From: RGIG1828 sp045536915 | Lineage (GTDB): Bacteria; Bacillota; Clostridia; UMGS1810 | NCBI GenBank assembly: GCA_045536915.1 | Contig: JAZSOL010000122.1 | Coordinates: forward strand, 1-10,653 | Direction: 5' to 3' | Length of the DNA: 10,653 nt | In this document: positions 7,312 to 10,653 of the stretch, one piece after another | Numbering within the stretch: position 1 is the first letter of the stretch | How the letters are laid out: the number at the start of each line of letters is the position of its first letter | The notes under the pieces: generated by a model | What the model was told of the DNA's origin: nothing | The model's input: only the letters and a program-made list of their open reading frames with translations | Databases searched by the model: none | Made by a program: the position numbers and the translations under genes

Positions 7312-7384
7312 TGATATAATCCCCTTAGAGTAGACACTTGAAATAACAAAAACATTTCAAGACTATTCTAAGGGGATTATATCA
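7312..7384. mobile_element. 73-bp nested miniature element with 5-bp target duplication
   Basis: The terminal inverted repeats are TGATATAATCCCCTTAGA at the left and its reverse complement at the right. Pairing continues with one mismatch (GTAG opposite CTAT) and then through a perfect inner stem CTTGAAAT/ATTTCAAG around a short A-rich loop. The element is flanked on both sides by AAATG (7307-7311 and 7385-7389), a plausible target-site duplication, and it interrupts the outer element just inside its left end. The termini begin TG and end CA, as in IS3-family elements. No coding capacity, so any movement would need a transposase supplied from elsewhere. Confidence 0.7.
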
Positions 7385-7395
7385 AAATGATTTTT

Positions 7396-7486
7396 CCGGT
7401 TTTGTCCGGGAGGCCGTCCCCTACATATATGGTGTGCATAGTATATATACACAGCAATTTGTAGGGTTCGGCGTCCTCGACGAACC
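7396..7486. repeat. REP-like inverted pair inside the outer element
   Basis: CCCTACA (7419-7425) and TGTAGGG (7460-7466) face each other across an AT-rich spacer containing GTATATATAC. The right member continues as a hairpin GGTTCG (7465-7470)/CGAACC (7481-7486), and the left member continues outward through a GC-rich stretch with paired CCGG tetramers (7396 and 7406). Such GTAGGG-headed GC-rich palindromes are a recurrent short intergenic repeat type in clostridial genomes (recalled, not searched). Confidence 0.5.
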
Positions 7487-7521
7487 GTTATTTTTGCTAC
7501 AGCCTCTTTGTTTATGTAATA

Positions 7522-8640
7522 TTATTTATATATTCTCGGAACCCGCTTTGAAATTCCGCACACAACCTCATAATTTATCGTATTCGTCAGCCTTGCAATT
7601 TCATCCGCTGTAATACAACTCATGCCGTCGGTGCCGATAAGAGTAACATCATCCTCAGGCTCCACACCATCAATATCCGTCACATCAACCATAAACTGAT
7701 CCATACACACTCTTCCAACTATAGGCGCGTATTTTCCCTTTATAATAACCCTTCCCGTATTCGACAAAAGCCTCGGATATCCGTCGGCATATCCAACAGG
7801 GATGGTTGCTATAATTCTTTCCGAATCGGTTATATACGTTCTTCCATAGCTTATTCCCTCGCCCGGCATAACCTTTTTCACGCACGAAACGTGTGTTTTA
7901 AATTCAAGCGCAGGTTTAAGCGAAAGCGAATTTTTATCAACCTCATCCGAGGGAAGAAGTCCGTAAAGTATAATCCCCGGTCTCACCATATCATAGAAGG
8001 TATCCGTCTCCATTATTCCGGCGCTGTTGCATATGTGCCTGATAGCAGGGTTTACTCCGTTTTTTGCAAGCTTGGCGCAAAACCCATCAAATCTTTCAAG
8101 CTGCTTAAGGCAAAATGTTTTATCCGTTTCATCTGCAGTGGCATAATGCGTAAACACACCTTCAGTTTCAAGATTAGCAAAAGACGCTATTTTGCATGCC
8201 GTTTGAACACCTGCATCATCACAATTTATTCCAATACGATTCATGCCCGTATTGACTTTAAGATGTATTTTTGCGGTTTTTCCAAGCCTGCACGCAACCT
8301 CCGACAGCTTTTTTGCCGTCTCCACGCTATACAACGAAACTGTTATATCATTTTTCACCGCATCTTCATAACACCACACCGACAAAGTCCCAAGAATCAG
8401 AAGCGGCTTGGTGATGCCCGAATTCCGAAGTTCAAGAGCTTCTTCAATTACGGCAACTGCATAATAATCACTGCATTCATCTATACAATGCGCAATTTCA
8501 ACTGCGCCGTGACCGTAGCCGTCTGCCTTTATTACAGGCATAACTCTGATACCGCTCCCGACTTTATTTCTTATAGATTCAAGATTGTGTCTGATATTAT
8601 TAAGATTTATCTTTGTATATACTCTGTGATACTGCTCCAT
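7522..8640 (-). CDS. alr: Alanine racemase
   Basis: Pyridoxal-phosphate enzyme interconverting L- and D-alanine in the cytoplasm, supplying D-Ala for peptidoglycan. The 372-residue product has the usual length. The PLP-binding lysine is Lys38 in PVIKADGYGHGA, the second catalytic base is Tyr265 in GISYGRTY, and the substrate and cofactor-site motifs TGMNRIG, RHICNSAG, VRPGIILYG and GRVCMDQFMVD are all present in order. The start ATG at 8640 (minus strand) has GTAGGAGAG just upstream (plus positions 8646-8654). It is transcribed toward the transporter gene and ends 12 bases before the palindromic element, which probably terminates it. A minus-strand promoter about 220 bases upstream suggests its own transcript with a long leader. 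Nothing is truncated or unusual in the protein. Confidence 0.97.
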   Translation of the reverse strand: MEQYHRVYTKINLNNIRHNLESIRNKVGSGIRVMPVIKADGYGHGAVEIAHCIDECSDYYAVAVIEEALELRNSGITKPLLILGTLSVWCYEDAVKNDITVSLYSVETAKKLSEVACRLGKTAKIHLKVNTGMNRIGINCDDAGVQTACKIASFANLETEGVFTHYATADETDKTFCLKQLERFDGFCAKLAKNGVNPAIRHICNSAGIMETDTFYDMVRPGIILYGLLPSDEVDKNSLSLKPALEFKTHVSCVKKVMPGEGISYGRTYITDSERIIATIPVGYADGYPRLLSNTGRVIIKGKYAPIVGRVCMDQFMVDVTDIDGVEPEDDVTLIGTDGMSCITADEIARLTNTINYEVVCGISKRVPRIYK

Positions 8641-8857
8641 TTTTACTCTCCTACCATAAATTTATAAAGTCAGAACAATTCAGATGCCGTTTCTTTTGAA
8701 TCTTTATTATCTGTCATTCAATTAAAATGCTCCTTTTTAATATATTCGGAAATCTTTGATCTATCTCTTTCCCTCAAAAATCGCCATTTAATTTATTGTG
8801 AGCAAAACAGATTCATCGTAAAATCTTACACCAATTTTTATATGCTTATACTCCATT
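8641..8857 (-). other. Long 5' leader of alr
   Basis: About 215 nt between the predicted transcription start and the alr ATG. Two tiny minus-strand open frames are visible: a 22-codon one starting at 8856 (MEYKHIKIGVRFYDESVLLTIN), whose ATG lies at the predicted transcript end with no ribosome binding site, and a 15-codon one (MTDNKDSKETASELF) preceded, at long spacing, by an AAGGAG. Neither is supported as a gene. No classical riboswitch or attenuator fold was recognised. Confidence 0.4.
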
Positions 8858-8863
8858 TTAAGA

Positions 8864-8892
8864 ATTATAACATATTATATCAATTAAAGCAA
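8864..8892 (-). promoter_or_regulatory. Promoter of alr
   Basis: On the minus strand, TTGCTT (plus 8887-8892) and a perfect TATAAT (plus 8864-8869) are separated by exactly 17 bases. Transcription would start near 8857 and run into alr. The -35 hexamer matches four of six consensus bases. Confidence 0.7.
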
Positions 8893-9126
8893 CATTTAGT
8901 GTTGAATTTAATCATTTTAGCTCATAATCCCTTTTTCACCAAATGCATTTTCAGTACCGCCAATATATGTTTTTATACATTTATAAAAGCTACGATTGTA
9001 TGTACTGCGTGGATATTTGCATTTGTTGCTCTTAAAAATATGACACCGGGCAAATTGACGGGGGGTTGTTCTTGTAAGTACAGGGCTTGTGCTTTCAAAT
9101 CTCAAAAAAGATGCAAAAGTGACCTG
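8893..9126. other. Intergenic stretch between the phosphodiesterase gene and the alr promoter
   Basis: About 235 bases without a supported gene. Open frames exist on both strands, the longest being 62 codons on the minus strand (8917-9105) and part of a 98-codon plus-strand frame from 8842, but they lack ribosome binding sites and recognisable motifs. A small AT-rich inverted repeat, TTTTATA-(4)-TATAAAA, lies near 8970-8990. No clear terminator follows the phosphodiesterase stop, so some read-through toward alr is possible. Confidence 0.4.
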
Positions 9127-10434
9127 TTATTTCAATAGTTCTTCAACTGCTTTCCCCTTCGATTCGGGTAAATCTATACCAAGAATCTTTGCGAAAGTCG
9201 GTGCATGATTTAATATATTACCATGGGGCAAAACCACACCTTTCTTAAAGGACGGCCCCATACCTATAAACACCGGCTGAGGTCCTTTGTGGGGCAAATG
9301 CCCATGCGAAGAGCTTGCGTGCTTTGGATTTTCTCTTTCAATCACCTGCGCAGCAGGTCCTGTACATTTTTCTTCAAAAACAGTGTATCCGTCAGTTTCA
9401 AGCACAAAACTGAAATCGCCATCAAGACCATACTGCTCTTTAACCTCTTCTTTTGTAAACACCTTTTCAAATCCGTAGATTTTCTCTTGAGCCATTGTTT
9501 TAAGCATATCATAAACCTTGCGATGAAGCTCTTTATCTGACGGTCTTGCAAGATAAACCAACGAAGACAGACCGCCACTTGCCGCATATGCTTCCCAGGA
9601 TACAATATTTCCGTCACCGTCAAGCTTTATAAGATCTCTGTCAGCCAGGAATACGTTTGGACTGACTTGCCTTGAAATGCCTAAATGTCCGTGATCGCTA
9701 AGCACCACAAAATCAGTTTTATCTTCAATACCTGCAGCGCAAACTGCATCCCACAACATTTTGAGCCATTTATCAGTCAATTTAACAGATTCTTTTACTT
9801 CATCCGAAAAAAGTCCTGTTCTGTGACGCTCTGCGTCAACATGTCCGGGATGGGTAAAAAGCACATTCGGCTTATATTTTCTAATAATCAAATCTGCGCA
9901 GAAGATTTGAAACTCGTCATATGCAGGATGGTTATTTGTTGAGCTGTACTTTTCGAGCGCCTCCTGAACTATTTCCATAACATTTTCACCACAACCGACA
10001 TTTCGGTAGGCTTCAGCAGGATTATCCTCATACCCTTCCATATCTGTTCTGAGCACTTCGGGAATAAGATAGTCAATTACATCACCACCGCCAGCAGTAA
10101 GTGGCCAACGGCAAGCGCAGGTTGTAAGCCCTGCTTTCTTTGCCGCATGAAAAATTGTTTCACACCGAACTTGATTTAACCAATTATACCATGGTCGATT
10201 TTGCTTTCCCGCTTCAAAAACTTCGTTTGCCACAACCCCGGTTACGCCTGCGGTGCACCCTGTCATAATTGTGGCGTGAACAGGATGTGTGAGTGAAGGA
10301 TATATCGTTTTTACTCTTTCAATCAGCGAACCATCAGTTAAAATTTTATTAAACATAGGAAGTGTTCTTGCAAATTCAAGATCCTCAAAAACAAGCGCAT
10401 CCACACTTACCACAATCAAATGTCTTTCACACAT
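9127..10434 (-). CDS. Type I phosphodiesterase / nucleotide pyrophosphatase-family hydrolase
   Basis: Member of the alkaline phosphatase superfamily that hydrolyses phosphoester or related bonds with two metal ions; the substrate is unknown. The 435-residue product shows the superfamily ligands in order: Asp12 in VVSVDAL, the likely nucleophile Thr49 in YPSLTHPVHATIMTG, Asp200 and His204 in HPGHVDAERHRTG, Asp247 and His248 in LSDHGHLG, and His377 in SSSHGHLPHKGP near the C-terminus, followed by the usual closing PTFAKILGI segment. No signal peptide or membrane segment is seen, so it is probably cytoplasmic, unlike many secreted relatives. The start at 10434 has GAGGAGGAG about eight bases upstream (plus 10443-10451). 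It stands as a single minus-strand gene upstream of alr, with about 490 bases between them. It could act on nucleotide sugars, sulfate esters or phosphonates; nothing in the window narrows this. Confidence 0.88.
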   Translation of the reverse strand: MCERHLIVVSVDALVFEDLEFARTLPMFNKILTDGSLIERVKTIYPSLTHPVHATIMTGCTAGVTGVVANEVFEAGKQNRPWYNWLNQVRCETIFHAAKKAGLTTCACRWPLTAGGGDVIDYLIPEVLRTDMEGYEDNPAEAYRNVGCGENVMEIVQEALEKYSSTNNHPAYDEFQIFCADLIIRKYKPNVLFTHPGHVDAERHRTGLFSDEVKESVKLTDKWLKMLWDAVCAAGIEDKTDFVVLSDHGHLGISRQVSPNVFLADRDLIKLDGDGNIVSWEAYAASGGLSSLVYLARPSDKELHRKVYDMLKTMAQEKIYGFEKVFTKEEVKEQYGLDGDFSFVLETDGYTVFEEKCTGPAAQVIERENPKHASSSHGHLPHKGPQPVFIGMGPSFKKGVVLPHGNILNHAPTFAKILGIDLPESKGKAVEELLK

Positions 10435-10544
10435 AATTTTTTCTCCTCCTCAATTTTATAAAATCCAACACCATTTTCGTTTATACTCGTGTCAAGTCAG
10501 ACCCCGAAAATCAGTTAATAAAATCATAGATTACGACTCATTAG

Positions 10545-10633
10545 AACAAAATTGACTTCGTCAATTAACTGTTCGCTTCGCTCACAATTTTATAAGGAAA
10601 ATTTTGTTGTTACAAGCAATTGCTGAGGCAATT
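10545..10633. repeat. Cluster of short perfect hairpins
   Basis: Several inverted repeats lie close together: AATTGAC-ttc-GTCAATT (10550-10566), AATTGC-tgag-GCAATT (10618-10633), and an enclosing pair AACAAAATT (10545-10553)/AATTTTGTT (10600-10608), with a GTTCGCTTCGCTCAC segment between. The stretch carries no gene. It resembles short intergenic repeat cassettes of Firmicutes and may also terminate a gene beyond the window. The region 10452-10544 between it and the phosphodiesterase gene has a minus-strand TTGACA (plus 10490-10495) but no well-spaced -10. Confidence 0.55.
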
Positions 10634-10653
10634 TCCTATGTAATAAAAAATTA

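Larger units (their letters stand above)
7292..7509. mobile_element. Miniature inverted-repeat element (outer), also a likely bidirectional terminator
   Basis: AAAGAGGCTGTAGCAAAA (7292-7309) and its exact reverse complement (7492-7509) bound a 218-bp non-coding element between two convergent genes. Ends of the form GAGGCTGT-GCAAAA resemble those of clostridial insertion sequences (IS1182-like; recalled, not searched). No transposase is encoded and no clear target duplication flanks it. Removing the inner insertion and one duplicated pentamer leaves about 140 bp. The long stem with terminal T runs on both strands could end transcription from both the transporter and alr. Confidence 0.7.

Noticed and set aside
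7891..8667. 258-codon plus-strand frame opposite alr
   Set aside because: Fully antisense to a complete alanine racemase with all catalytic motifs; no motif or ribosome binding site of its own.
8842..9138. 98-codon plus-strand frame and 62-codon minus-strand frame
   Set aside because: No ribosome binding site or known motif; the plus frame overlaps the alr promoter and runs into the 3' end of the phosphodiesterase gene.

Overview
The window looks like chromosomal DNA of a low-GC, Gram-positive anaerobe of the class Clostridia, probably a gut or other host-associated lineage. This is an inference from AT-rich codon use, strong AGGAGG-type ribosome binding sites, clostridial-looking promoters, a peroxiredoxin/AhpF-homologue pair of the anaerobe type, and house-keeping genes with Firmicutes signatures. 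Species cannot be named from the sequence.

Layout. Positions 1-455 hold no convincing gene but are unusually rich in nested inverted repeats. They are followed by a plus-strand peroxide-defence pair: ahpC (493-1050) and a thioredoxin-reductase-like flavoprotein with an AhpF-type redox domain fused at its C-terminus (1104-2708). The second gene lacks a normal start. A terminator (about 2813-2848) and a strong promoter (2987-3015) separate this pair from a PhoP/PhoR-like two-component system (3049-3726 and 3719-5377, overlapping by 8 bases). Next is a Na+/phosphate cotransporter with a fused PhoU domain (5535-7283), preceded by direct TTAACA repeats that look like PhoP binding sites. The two-component system and its probable target thus form a small phosphate-response island.

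The 238-base gap between the transporter and the convergent alanine racemase gene holds a stack of nested palindromic elements: a 73-bp miniature element with a 5-bp target duplication sits inside a 218-bp element with 18-bp inverted ends, together with a shorter REP-like pair. On the minus strand lie alr (7522-8640), with its own promoter and a leader of about 215 nt, and upstream of it a cytosolic type I phosphodiesterase/nucleotide pyrophosphatase-family protein (9127-10434). The right edge (10545-10633) is another cluster of small perfect hairpins.

Functionally the genes cover peroxide detoxification, phosphate sensing and uptake, D-alanine supply for peptidoglycan, and an uncharacterised phospho- or sulfo-ester hydrolase. 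No phage, CRISPR, defence or biosynthetic cluster is visible. The least explained parts are the non-coding palindromes at 1-380 and 7292-7509, and the missing start of the flavoprotein gene.
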